Made by a program: the position numbers and the translations under genes. Below are positions 20,754 through 29,978 of a DNA stretch of 29,978 bases, piece by piece. The notes under the pieces are model-generated. The model did not search any database. It had not been told where the DNA came from and saw nothing but the letters and a program-made list of their open reading frames with translations. Origin of the DNA: Nemertoderma westbladi (Eukaryota > Xenacoelomorpha > Nemertodermatida > Nemertodermatidae); the NCBI GenBank assembly GCA_032718475.1, contig JAUCBJ010004768.1:1-29978 (forward strand), in the 5' to 3' direction. Every line of letters starts with the position of its first letter. The stretch's first letter is position 1.

Positions 20754-21837
20754 TCTCCCTATCTGTAAAACGAACAACCATCATCTACTATACTATTAGC
20801 ACTGCAACTAGCACTGCTTATACTTTTAGTTTATTAACCGTACTATATTTCATTCCTTAAGACCTTTTTTTTTCATTCTAATTTGATTGGTTGGTCATGT
20901 CGAGTAAGATTCATATACATTTATTTACCTTGTTGTTGATAGGATAACTGAGTTCTTTGCAAACCTATATTTATATCACTACGAACAAGATATTTTACTG
21001 TTTAATAGTATGACTGTAAAGGCTGAACTTAACGCAGTTATTAGACCCTTGAGTCTTTTTATAATCCCGTTGCCATGAACGCGAGGAAACTTATTCATCT
21101 TGTATTTTAATTATTTATTTTTATTACTATAACTTTATGTACAGACTAAATTTAGTAGGTATATCGCCGCTTTCATGGTCGTATCTATTATAGTAGGCCA
21201 TTTGGAACAAATAGCACCAAGTCCGTTTACCATTTACACCATTAGACCCACCAGCACCAGAGCACCATTTACAACCCCAAGTCCAACACACGTAATGTAA
21301 GTAATTATATATTTTTAATTTATGTGATTATTTTTATATAAATATTAAATTTGACTATTGTATATAACTGTAAATAATATTAAATATGTGCACTGTTGGA
21401 AATTCAGTTTCCTACAATTTATTACAACTCCATTTGAACTGTTGGATTAGCAGGTGATCCTACTTGATAGTATTTGTTTGTGTTTTGCGTCATCTTATTG
21501 TTCGTTCCGTTGATATTTAAAATAAAATTAAAATATACATTTTTGTAACTTCAAACACTTTTTGATTAACTTATACCGGGTAGTCTAGTCTGTCAATACT
21601 GTTGGTCGCACCAATGAACATGCGTGTCTAGCAACTGACTGGTAATATGTCGGCCTGGCGCAAGTAAATCCTTACTGCTCAAGAAGACAACCCCCTACCC
21701 CCTGGCTGGAGCGCTAGCTAACATTGAAAAGTAAGATCTATTTTTTTTATTTTGATGGAGTGTGGAATTTATGTTAAATAAAATAAAATAATCTGATAAA
21801 TCATCAATGAAACTTGGAAATAGACATGGAATACTAA

Positions 21838-21845
21838 ATATACAC
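21838..21845. repeat. Left target-site duplication ATATACAC
   Basis: Directly abuts the hAT-like left end; identical copy at 25286-25293. Confidence 0.75.
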
Positions 21846-22079
21846 TAGGGATGTGGCGAATGTCCGCATCCGCGGATATCCGCATTCGCATCCGCACCCA
21901 CGGCATGCGGATGTGACATGCGGATGTTACATGCACTATTCAAGCATCCTGTCTGAAGGCCCAACAACCACTCAATTAAATTTTCAATATTTAATAATTA
22001 CTTTTTCCGTTAAGAAATTTTTTTATTTTATCTTAAAATTATCAAAGTATAAAATATCAAAATTATTTCTTATATCAAC

Positions 22080-23756
22080 TTGGCCAGATGCAAAATAAAC
22101 TACTGTACTGTATTATGCCAGGACCTAATGTCCCAAGACCTCATGACGCAGGCCAGGACCCAACGATCGACGTGTAAGTTTGTCTGTCTGTCTATCTGTC
22201 TTAACTTAATGATAAAAACTATTTCGAGGCTTATCGTCTCGACTACGGGAACTCTCGTCGAACGTCCCGCAAAGCTGCTGGACTCACTCATACAGCCACT
22301 ACTGTTACGAATGCCACATTATGCCAAAGATTCAAAATCGGTGAAAGAGAGGATTCCCGTAGGATCATACCCCAGGGCGACTTTTATGTCCCTAGATGTA
22401 GTGGAAATGTACCCTTCAATATCCTTTGAAGTCGCTGTTGAAGGGATTACCGCCGCCGTAAGGGAGAATGAGGACATTTTAGATAAAACGGGGTATACTT
22501 TAGATCAAATTATTCAGCTGTTAATGTTTGTAGTATCCCACACATATTTTAAGTTTAAAGAGGGATTTTACGTACTGACCAAGGGGTTGGGTATGGGTGT
22601 ACCGGCGGCGAAGGCGATTGCCGTTTTAGCCGTCCACCGCCTACACACCCACGTGGGCCTTATCACCATGTACGGTGCCATCTTTTTCCATACCTTTGTA
22701 GACGATGGTGAAGCCATTTTCGATTACGCCGTATCGGATCGAACCAAAGAGAACATTATATCTGAGTATAATAACGCGGGGAGGGAAGTGTTTGGAACCG
22801 ATGACATTAAGTTTACATTTGAATTTTCAAACACTACATCCGTATTTTTGGATATGGAACTGTATAAATCAGTACGGGGTGAAATAAAAACCCGAGTGTA
22901 TTTTAAACCACTTTCGCGGAAGTTACCCGTTCCTTATTTAAGTAACCATGACAACCAGTTACTGAAATCAGTGGTTAGAGGCCAATTGTTACGATTTTGG
23001 CGCCTGACCGGCGGGGTAGGGGGTGTTGATTATGAATCTGCGAGGGATCGGTACCTCACAGACTGTTGGGTGTCGGGATATCCGCAGGAGTTCCTAGAGC
23101 GACTCCGAGAAATAAAGTGGGATAAACGACGGACCCCTCGAAACAGAAATGACGAGAGGGGTGGGGATTGCTTTTATTTCAAAATTGATGGAACTTTTAG
23201 ACCGTGCGTAAAGACTGTGTTGGTCAACAACAAACGCGCCTTAGCCGAGGTAGGGGCTAAGGTTATTGTCACGAAGAGAGGTGGACTAAACTTGGGGAAT
23301 TCCTTGATAGTGAAACGCGACTCATCAAGAGGACAGGGAAACGCACCATGTGGACGCGGGGGGTGCCTTACGTGCCCGTTTTTGTTTGACCTTCCTGTAC
23401 TACCATGGGGTGATCGTGTTACGGGCTCTTTCTCGTGTGTATCGTCAAATGTATTATATGCAATCACGTGCAAAGACCACCCGGGGGGTTTTTATATTGG
23501 CCAGACCGAGCAAAAGCTGGCCGAGAGAGTATCTAAACATAAATCGGTCATAAACGGGTATAGGAAACAACCACCCCAAGATTACCATGAACTAGCAGAG
23601 TTTTTATTGTGCGAACACTTCCGTATGTGCCCTTGGGAGAGTTTTAGGATCACGGTTTTTCGCCAATTCCGGGACAACAAATCAAGAGTACATGCGGAAG
23701 CGAATTATATTTTTCAGTTCAACCCCCCGTGGAACAAAGTGAGACCAGCTGTATAG
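22080..23756 (+). CDS. Penelope-like retroelement protein: reverse transcriptase plus GIY-YIG endonuclease
   Basis: Open for 558 codons; element-like sequence starts about codon 45 (RLIVSTTGTLVERPAKLLDS), so the first part is probably not original and the RT N-terminus is missing. RT motifs: FMSLDVVEMYPSI (102-114, first catalytic Asp 106), LTKGLGMGVPAAKA (about 166-180), and the catalytic box FVDD (206-209). Thumb-like region follows, with FLDMELYK. Then a Cys cluster PCGRGGCLTC (Cys 424, 429, 432) and the GIY-YIG nuclease with LYAITC, FYIGQT (471-476), R and H in LAERVSKHK, and the Glu in HAEANYIF. This order (RT then GIY-YIG) is diagnostic of endonuclease-bearing Penelope-like elements. 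No stops interrupt the frame, so the insertion is probably fairly recent although 5'-truncated. Confidence 0.93.
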   Translation: MARCKINYCTVLCQDLMSQDLMTQARTQRSTCKFVCLSICLNLMIKTISRLIVSTTGTLVERPAKLLDSLIQPLLLRMPHYAKDSKSVKERIPVGSYPRATFMSLDVVEMYPSISFEVAVEGITAAVRENEDILDKTGYTLDQIIQLLMFVVSHTYFKFKEGFYVLTKGLGMGVPAAKAIAVLAVHRLHTHVGLITMYGAIFFHTFVDDGEAIFDYAVSDRTKENIISEYNNAGREVFGTDDIKFTFEFSNTTSVFLDMELYKSVRGEIKTRVYFKPLSRKLPVPYLSNHDNQLLKSVVRGQLLRFWRLTGGVGGVDYESARDRYLTDCWVSGYPQEFLERLREIKWDKRRTPRNRNDERGGDCFYFKIDGTFRPCVKTVLVNNKRALAEVGAKVIVTKRGGLNLGNSLIVKRDSSRGQGNAPCGRGGCLTCPFLFDLPVLPWGDRVTGSFSCVSSNVLYAITCKDHPGGFYIGQTEQKLAERVSKHKSVINGYRKQPPQDYHELAEFLLCEHFRMCPWESFRITVFRQFRDNKSRVHAEANYIFQFNPPWNKVRPAV

Positions 23757-23785
23757 TTGTATATTTATCAACTCATTATTTTTAG

Positions 23786-24385
23786 TGTAATACCCCGGGG
23801 AACTAAATGATCTTACAGTGTTATTTGATGCAATATGTAGTTATAATGCTAATAATTTTGGAAACTTCCAGTCTTTTCTACAGTACGTTTTCCTGTGGTT
23901 TATATTTTTTTATGCTGAAACAGTTCCACCCTACTTAACTTCCAGTCTTTTCTACAGTACGTTTTCCTGTGGTTTATATTTTTTTATGCTGAAACAGTTC
24001 CACCCTACTTAACTTCCAGTTTTTTCTACAGTACGTTTTCCTTGTGGTTTATATAAATTTTTTTTATGCTGAAACAGTTCCACCCTACTTAACTTCCAGT
24101 TTTTTCTACAGTACGTTTTCCTTGTGGTTTATATAAATTTTTTATGCTGAAACAGTTCCACCCTACTGTACAATACGAATACTGGTGGGCTTTGCCTACA
24201 CATTGACTCAAATGTCCCAACTCAAATTTTACATACAGTACATGTGTGCTGAAAATACCGATTGTTTTTCATTGGAAATACAAGGTTATAACGGCCGCAT
24301 TCTTTCACGATTGGTTATCGTGCTTGTAACACCCCGGGGAACTAAGTGATTTTACAGTGTTATTATCAGATTAATGTAGTTGGTT
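23786..24385 (+). repeat. Direct repeats flanking the Penelope element tail (pLTR-like)
   Basis: ACCCCGGGGAACTAAATGAT then TTACAGTGTTATT at 23793 is repeated as ACCCCGGGGAACTAAGTGAT then TTACAGTGTTATT at about 24332, each followed by ...ATGTAGTT. They lie about 540 bp apart, both after the ORF. Penelope-like elements characteristically have such repeats (pseudo-LTRs). Confidence 0.6.
23862..24166 (+). repeat. Four tandem copies of a unit of about 75 bp
   Basis: Each unit has AACTTCCAGT(C/T)TTTTCTAC, AGTACGTTTTCC, GTGGTTTATAT and GCTGAAACAGTTCCACCCTA. Units 3 and 4 share extra bases (CCTTGTGG, ATAAATTTT), so they were duplicated as a later step. Confidence 0.88.
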
Positions 24386-24455
24386 CGATTTAGTAGTACG
24401 ATAGAGCTTGTTGTTGTTGCGAACCCTGAGGATGCCCCGAGGGGCGAAATTAATT
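24370..24455 (+). ncRNA. Hammerhead-ribozyme-like fold, probably decayed
   Basis: The core CTGAGGA (fits CUGANGA) is at 24426-24432 and GAAA at 24446-24449. Helix II is GCCCC/GGGGC between them; helix I is GGTTCG (24382) with CGAACC (24420); helix III is ATTAAT (24370) with ATTAAT after GAAA. Penelope-like elements are known to carry hammerheads. Against activity: an unpaired U before helix II and six extra bases (GTAGTT) where a UH cleavage site should join helices III and I. Confidence 0.4.
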
Positions 24456-24599
24456 GGTAATTGAATTATATTTTATTGATATTATACATTACTGCATTAT
24501 ATGGGCGTGTAAAACTCCAACTGAAATAGTTTTTATCATTAAGTTACAACAATAATATGAACGCCCTGAAGACGGCATGTCGTTATTTAAGCAATGTCT

Positions 24600-24960
24600 A
24601 TCTGTCTGTCTGACTCAGCGACATACATAGACATAGACTCAAAGACATACATAGAAACAGACAATCAATATGCTGTCAAAAGTAAAAACTGACATCGGAA
24701 ATAAGTTCGCCCCCAATAGACATACTTTGGTGAGGATATATGATTTTGTTTATTGTTTGACCGACATACATACAGACAAACAAACAGACTGACTGACAGA
24801 TATACAAAGAAACAGGCAGTCAAGATGCTGTCAAAAGTAAAAACTGACATCGGAAATGAGTTCGCCGACCTGGAAAACCCACATAGGCATATTTTGGTGA
24901 GGTTAAATAATTTTGTTTATTTTTTGACAGACAGACAAAAAGACAGACAGACATTTAGAC
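24600..24960 (+). repeat. Tandem duplication with ACAG/GACA microsatellite
   Basis: A segment with ATGCTGTCAAAAGTAAAAAC, TGACATCGGAAAT(A/G)AGTTCG and TTTGGTGAGG occurs at about 24670 and 24825, each bordered by ACAGACAG-type repeats. Confidence 0.85.
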
Positions 24961-25285
24961 AGTTTCTGTAAGAGAAGCAACCTTAGAAGTTCGATTTTGT
25001 GTTCACCAGTGTGTGTACACGTATATTCTTGTACACTATACAGTATACACTAACACTCAACGGGAACAATATAAAAAATGTTTGTTGTTATTGTTTTGTT
25101 ATATTATGTCCCATTCTGTTCTATAACCTTAGACTCTTGTTAGTTTATTAATATAAGATTAGAATATAATATTAAAATGCTGGTTTAACCTTGATGTAAA
25201 AGGGAGGCCAGGCAAAAATATATATGTTTTAATAGACATCCGCATCCGTGCGGATGTTAAAAATATGACATTCGCAACATCCCTA

Positions 25286-25293
25286 ATATACAC
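25286..25293. repeat. Right target-site duplication ATATACAC
   Basis: Directly abuts the hAT-like right end; identical to 21838-21845. Confidence 0.75.
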
Positions 25294-25807
25294 GTGACAA
25301 ATGTATCAAACGACCCCTGGAGGCAATCTTATTATTTTATAAAACGATAGATATGGATGACAGAAAACCGCTGCTAAATTTTTTCAAATCTGTCGCCGTT
25401 TTTTGAGATATAGCATTTTATATAACGCTCCCATGGCCTACTATATATACACGGCCTAATAAGCTGCATTTTGAGGCCATTCAAAAACCAGTTTTTCTTA
25501 CAACAATTTGATATTTTGATATAATTCTTTAATTTGACTGAATTGAAGTCTCCTCGTTAAGCAAATTACTAAATTTTATGGTAGCTAGTGTTTTAGGTAG
25601 GTTTAGCTAGTAATTTTGACACTGGTTCCGACATCCTACTTCCCTCTATAAATATTTTGTAGTAGCTAGTTATTATTACTATTCGTATAGAAAATGTTCC
25701 AGAACATGTTAGCTATTCATTTTTAAAAAAAGAGCTAGAACTCTAGAAAGAGCTCTAGAACAGATATTTTTTGTTCTAGAACATTTTTTTGAAAAAAATC
25801 TGGATTC

Positions 25808-25964
25808 TATTTAAAACGCTTGGAATCGTTCTAAAACGTGTTTAAAATCAATAAAAAAAAATTCAAATTTTTTTTTTCTAAAACTTTTTTTTGACAATAT
25901 TTTTTTCAAAATTTTTTTTATTGATTTTAAACACGTTTTAGAACGATGCCATGCGTTTTAAATA
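25808..25964. repeat. Long inverted repeat, arms about 55 bp
   Basis: The left arm (25808-25863) contains TCGTTCTAAAACGTGTTTAA and AATCAATAAAAAAAA; the right arm (25909-25964) is its reverse complement with about two mismatches. The spacer is about 45 nt and T-rich. The transcript would form a strong hairpin. Confidence 0.85.
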
Positions 25965-25967
25965 TTA

Positions 25968-26218
25968 AAGATATCGAAAGTAAAAATATCGAGAGTAAAA
26001 ATATTGAGAATAAAAAGATCGAGAGTAAAAATATCTATAATTTTTGGAATGAAACACTAGCTACCAAAGAAAACAGTAGCTACTGTAGCACCATTGAAAC
26101 TAAAATAAAAATTGTTTTTTGAAAAACACTAGCTGCCGTAGAAATGTATTTTACTTGCGATATTTTTACTCGCGATATTTTTACCCCCGATATTTTTGAA
26201 GTCTCGATATTTTTCACA
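25968..26218. repeat. Inverted pair of short arrays (16-bp units)
   Basis: Left: about four to five units of GAGAGTAAAAATATC type (25968-26040). Right: about four units of GCGATATTTTTACTC type (26155-26218), the reverse complement. The spacer includes the palindrome CAGTAGCTACTG. Confidence 0.75.
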
Positions 26219-26611
26219 ATACCCTTATATTAAATAAGGTGTGTAGTAGGATCTACTAATGCACTCATCCTCCTTGATGCTTTGTTTGACAGTCTCAAGA
26301 ATAGGCCTACACACACTCAGTCACAATTTACTTTATCACTTTACCAAATGCGCTAACATCTTCACGGGCCTAATTCAATGCAGTGCGTATTACATACTGT
26401 AGTTGGTTGCTGCTCGCAACTTAGTCGCATATAATGGACTTTGTTTCTGGTAATGTTCAAGAATTCCCATTCGCTAATTAAATTTTTGTCCTTTAAAGTT
26501 TCCCATTATCTCGCAGAAAGAAATCATGCATCACTCAAATTTCGATACGTATGGCATACTTTTGGTATTTTAATTCGATATAATTTTATGACGGTCGATA
26601 AAGCTACCAAC

Positions 26612-26988
26612 ATCGACCATCACTAATTAAATACTGTAAATTATCGACCGTCGTAATTAAATACTGTAAATTATCGACCGTCGTAATTAAATGCTGATAA
26701 TTATCGTGCGTCGTAATTAAATACTGGAACCAGATCGACCGTCGTTATTAATGTTGACATTATCGACCGTCGTAATTAAATACTGGAACCAGATCGACCG
26801 TCGTTATTAATGTTGACATTATCGACCGTCGTAATTAAATACTGGAACCAGATCGACCGTCGTTATTAATGTTGACATTATCGACCGTCGTAATTAAATA
26901 CTGGAACCAGATCGACCGTCGTTATTAATGTTGACATTATCGACCGTCGTAATTAAATACTGGAACCAGATCGACCGTCGTAATTAAT
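26612..26988 (+). repeat. Minisatellite, 30-bp monomers growing into 59-bp dimers
   Basis: Monomers ATCGACCGTCGTAATTAAAT then ACTGTAAATT are at the left. From about 26705 a dimer alternates CGTAATTAAATACTGGAACC and CGTTATTAATGTTGACATT, about four copies. Confidence 0.9.
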
Positions 26989-27239
26989 AGCTGTTGTTGT
27001 TGCTATGATACCATGAATAGGCGGGATATTTGAATTATGTCCTGCAATAGGCCTAGATTTGGGTACTGCAGCTGTCAGGCTGTACTTTACTGCAGCTGTT
27101 ATTTATAGTATTTATGCATTATTTGAAGTTTATTCAGTAATACAGTTTGTTTGCTATAGAGGCTAGTGCACTTTATGTACTGTACTACTGCCCTGCCCTG
27201 AATATAGGCATATAGCTGTATAGGGGTAGACCTAGTATT

Positions 27240-28120
27240 ATGAGTGAACCTCCTCCATGCCCGAATTGTCACCACCATCAGAGTGCTTCCGGTAATGATA
27301 CCGCATCAACTAGTTCAGCTACGACTACCAGTGGCGGGAACTCTGTTAGCTTGTTCAATCCAGGCCGATTACATTATGAAATTGCAAACGTTGTCGCACC
27401 GTATAACATACCGACTAGAGAGCGTACTGGTAGGAGAGTTCCAGCAGCCAGACGACTTACTTCAACAACTGCAAGACGTGCAGCGACTCCACCTGGCCGA
27501 CCATCGGCTACCGAGTTCTCTAAACCCGTTATAGTGTTAGCTGTTGGCGTTAAGAAAATTGGAATTCGGTCGATTATCAAACATTGTTTAATAACATTTA
27601 GCCGTCTAGATGACGACGATGTCATAGCAGAAAAACTCCGCTCAGTACTACTAATGCCCCCAATTTGTAACACAGATTTTAGGTTTGTGAAAGATATCGA
27701 TAAGAGGGTCGAAAGTTTGTGTGTTGCTGATGATTTTAAGTTTAATGGTAGTGCTTTAATCTCTCTACCCAGGTAAAGTTAACATATACATCCAGGTTCA
27801 GGCCAATCAAGATACCGGTATCAGTCAATGTAGTGATGATGACAATAACATCCAGGTTCGGACGAATCAAGGAACCAGTACCGATCAGCGTAGTGATAAT
27901 GGCGCAATACATGAAACACCGGTAAATGTACCAGATGTTATTTGGGTTGATAGCAGCGACGATGATGGTCATTCCGATTCCGACATTCCGATTCCTACAG
28001 CTCCTAACATTCCAAGTTATACAAAAATAGCACCTGGTGATTTAACTGAACTTAAAAAAGTACAGAAGCTGGAATTATTATTCCACATGGATGCAACGAA
28101 GCACAACGACGTAACATAGC
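27240..28120 (+). CDS. Unrecognised gene with apparent frame break
   Basis: The first frame (27240-27776, 178 codons) begins MSEPPPCPNCHHHQSAS, is Ser/Thr-rich, has an Arg-rich stretch (RERTGRRVPAARRL), then a conserved-looking module from about residue 92: FSKPVIVLAVGVKKIGIRS, RLDDDDVIAEKLRSVLL, FRFVKDIDKRVESL, FKFNGSALISLP. At 27774 it stops, but another frame is open straight across that point: GKVNIYIQVQANQDTGISQ, then an acidic Ser/Asp region (VDSSDDDGHSDSD) to a TAG at about 28118. Modules of this kind usually end in a GQGK(I/V)YIQ-like strand, which is just what the second frame supplies. I read this as a one-base frameshift near 27760-27775, or a spliced gene whose 3' splice site is TCTCTCTACCCAG|GTAAAG. 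Resembles, weakly, the N-terminal modules of transposon-related multigene proteins in invertebrates and fish; function unknown. Confidence 0.5.
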
Positions 28121-28725
28121 AGAGTTATATTTACAATCATTACTATTAATTAATTGGAAATTAAATAATTGTGTTATTTGGAGTTTTTTTCGTGATTACT
28201 TTTTTTCTTCAGTTTTTTAATAATTATCACTATGCGATGATCAATTTCGATTTTGCGCGGGGGGGGGGGGGGGGGGGGGTAGGGTATTGAAATGTTACTT
28301 TTTCTCATGTAATATATGGTGGACCTGGATGGATCCGCACTGATGCACAGGCGAACAATGTCAACCACACTGAACGGCAGGATACGGGGGGATAAACGCA
28401 AATTGGCAGTGAAAACAGGAGTGAAAAATAAAAAAAAACGAAAAATATAAGTGGTCTTTTTGATAATTAAGTTGATAATTAAAATAGTCATAATTTTTGA
28501 CTGACAGACAAACAGACCAAAAGACAGACCGAGAGACATGCATGCAGACTCTGTCTATGTCTGCCTGTTTGCCTGTTATATTTTGACAGACATACTAACA
28601 TGTTAATAGTTAATACCATGTTTAAGCAAAAACACTGGCTAATATTTATTGCATTGCCAAGATATAGTATGCAATGCATCCTTAGTAATCAGAGATAAAA
28701 TTGACTTGTCATTTACAATATGAAA
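28121..28725. other. Region between two convergent genes
   Basis: AT-rich, with a 21-G run (28259-28279) and GACA/ACAG microsatellite at 28500-28600. Another short frame (GCNEAQRRNIAELYLQS, from about 28092) overlaps the end of the upstream gene and may be a further displaced piece of it. Confidence 0.45.
28259..28279 (+). repeat. Poly-G tract (21 G)
   Basis: Uninterrupted run. Confidence 0.95.
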
Positions 28726-29978
28726 TTAGTTTAGGTTTACTCTCCTATATACGTAGTCCCGACAGTGCATATACAATTCTACATTGAAGTTATTATTAGT
28801 CAGTACAACAGTTTGTAATAACTGTTGGAGTACAGTCCAGTCATCTTCGTTGAGTGGACATAGAACATCAGGGACATCAACAACAGTTTCATTGTCTTCA
28901 ACGACTGGTCCCTCCCAATCAATACCGTATGATTCAAGTTCAGGCGATTCCTCGAGGGAAGTGGACAATCGGCTATTAATAAATATCTTAGTTGGAGACC
29001 AGTAGCTTTCTGTACGTAAACCATGGCGATTCCATGCGTTACGGAAAGTTTCAAGATAATTGTTTATCCTATCCTTATAGCAAGTATGGAGTACGAATAA
29101 GTCCACTGTGTTCGTTGGATCCAACAAACAGTTATCTTCCATCCAGTAAAACAACTCGTAGTACAAACTTCGGACAGACCTAAAGACATCTCGCCATAAT
29201 CTCTCAATTCTCTGATTGTGGGTACTTTTACCCGCTATAAAGCTACCCCTGTTATATCCTCTATTAGCTATCATTAACGAAGCGACGTCACGGCTCTCCC
29301 CACCCTTATCCCCCCTGACACGAGATGGTAATCCATAATACTGCATAAGGCACTTTCGCGCTTCAGCATCAGTGGTTTCACACATACATAGTATATATAT
29401 ATATATATATCGGTACAATGAACCATGCTGTTAACACCCCCCCCCCCCCCCCCCCCCCCATTATTTTTAACCCCCACCGCACCCCGTCGCTATTCCTGTT
29501 AGACCCCCATACACATCCAATATATTGTAGTATTACTATTCTCTTTATTGATCTGTAGACTTTATTAAAACCGTCTCTTTTATTAAAACAAAATTATCTT
29601 TATTAACAATAACAATAATTTATTTATTTATTAATTTTATTTTATTAATTTAAAAAACACTGATGATGAAACCCGATACTCTCCTGTACTGCTTCCTGAA
29701 ACAACTTCAATACAGTTTCAGCACAATTATTCGTTGATAGCCAAAGATATGTTATTAACCGTGAATAACCGTCAATGGCACCATGTACAACAAAACACCA
29801 CCTCACTAGGCTGTGGTGGCCGTCTATATGCCACAGCGAATTTGCACCCCTAACATTATACTTACGGCGACTAACAAGGGCCCCCCAGCGGTAGGATGAA
29901 GAAACGGGATCGATTTCTCGTAGAATTGAGGAAACACGATTTAACCCTACATATATATTCTTCATCCGTAGTAAAGAA
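28726..29978 (-). CDS. DDE integrase/transposase-like protein, N-terminus beyond right edge
   Basis: Two pieces on the minus strand: 29978-29690 and 29352 (or 29340)-28726. The first has [40 protein letters not shown] (first catalytic Asp) and [16 protein letters not shown]. The second has [20 protein letters not shown] (second Asp) and [14 protein letters not shown] (Glu), then [29 protein letters not shown]. The second Asp and Glu are 34 residues apart, as in retroviral-type integrase-core folds. A family with this LWHIDG...[12 protein letters not shown]...[12 protein letters not shown] pattern is widespread in marine invertebrates and fish. All three acidic residues are kept. The pieces are split by about 340 bp of AT-rich sequence with (TA)n and poly-C: either an intron (donor GCA|GTACAG at 29689; acceptor AAAG at 29353 or GCAG at 29341) or an insertion. 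Confidence 0.85.
29391..29410 (+). repeat. TA microsatellite
   Basis: (TA)n inside the gap between the two integrase pieces. Confidence 0.9.
29437..29459 (+). repeat. Poly-C tract (23 C)
   Basis: Uninterrupted run inside the gap between the two integrase pieces. Confidence 0.95.

Larger units (their letters stand above)
20493..21837. other. Intergenic region 3' of IFT52
   Basis: Contains dispersed repeat copy C, a 14-C run at 20740 and AT-rich sequence. Short repeated CACCA/ACCATTTACA phrases occur at 21208-21290. No gene recognised. Confidence 0.5.
21846..25285. mobile_element. hAT-like DNA element with 8-bp target duplication, hosting a Penelope-like element
   Basis: The left end TAGGGATGTGGCGAATGTC is mirrored by the right end, which on the minus strand reads TAGGGATGTTGCGAATGTC. 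Both are flanked by the identical octamer ATATACAC (21838-21845 and 25286-25293). Near both ends are many GCGGAT/ATCCGC motifs (for example ATCCGCATCC at 21865-21900 and ATCCGCATCCGTGCGGATG at about 25239). An 8-bp duplication and such ends fit the hAT superfamily. No hAT transposase is present; the interior is filled by a retroelement and tandem repeats. Confidence 0.75.
25294..26600. other. Repeat-rich intergenic region
   Basis: Contains ACTAGCTA-type motifs (25578-25680), TTCTAGAAC-like palindromes (25740-25780) and the long inverted repeats listed separately. No gene recognised. Confidence 0.5.

Noticed and set aside
21068-21081. X-box (RFX site) GTTGCCATGAACGC as a ciliary regulator of IFT52
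   Set aside because: It lies about 580 bp downstream of the stop codon and the right half does not fit the consensus.

Overview
This is an AT-rich animal (metazoan) genomic window with spliced genes, long repeat-filled introns, canonical GT-AG splice sites and several transposable elements. Frequent TAGGCCTA-type palindromes, a Penelope-like retroelement and a tRNA-derived SINE fit a marine invertebrate, perhaps a deuterostome. That lineage guess is soft.

Layout. (1) 1-8217, minus strand: the 5' part of a host cell factor gene (HCFC1/HCF family). Seven exons could be joined by phase. They encode a start Met, a complete six-bladed Kelch propeller and the start of the fibronectin-III region; the rest lies beyond position 1. 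Two introns carry large minisatellites built from the gene's own splice-site sequence. In intron 6 about 24 extra copies of the exon 6 end plus its 5' splice site GTACGT are arrayed. In intron 3 about 34 copies of a 32-bp unit repeat the branch-point and pyrimidine-tract sequence of the exon 4 3' splice site. Intron 5 holds a non-autonomous inverted-repeat element. (2) 10922-14654, plus strand: a two-exon gene for a 524-residue protein of four tandem repeats of about 115 residues, which I do not recognise. Its two exons look like separate genes until they are joined across a 2.16-kb intron. (3) 14655-19115: intergenic, with two SINE copies, a non-LTR retroelement remnant, a dispersed repeat copy and a very homogeneous 1.2-kb satellite with a 25-bp unit. 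(4) 19116-20492: a complete, intronless IFT52 gene (ciliary intraflagellar transport). (5) 21846-25285: a hAT-like element bounded by inverted ends and an 8-bp target duplication ATATACAC. Inside it sits a Penelope-like element with an RT/GIY-YIG ORF, a short direct repeat and a hammerhead-like fold. (6) 25286-27239: long inverted repeats and a 30/59-bp minisatellite. (7) 27240-28120 (plus), an unrecognised gene with an apparent frame break, converging on (8) a DDE integrase/transposase-like gene (minus, 28726 to beyond the right edge).

The three cellular genes have no evident shared pathway. The strongest novelty is the pair of splice-site-derived minisatellites in one gene, followed by the four-repeat protein.
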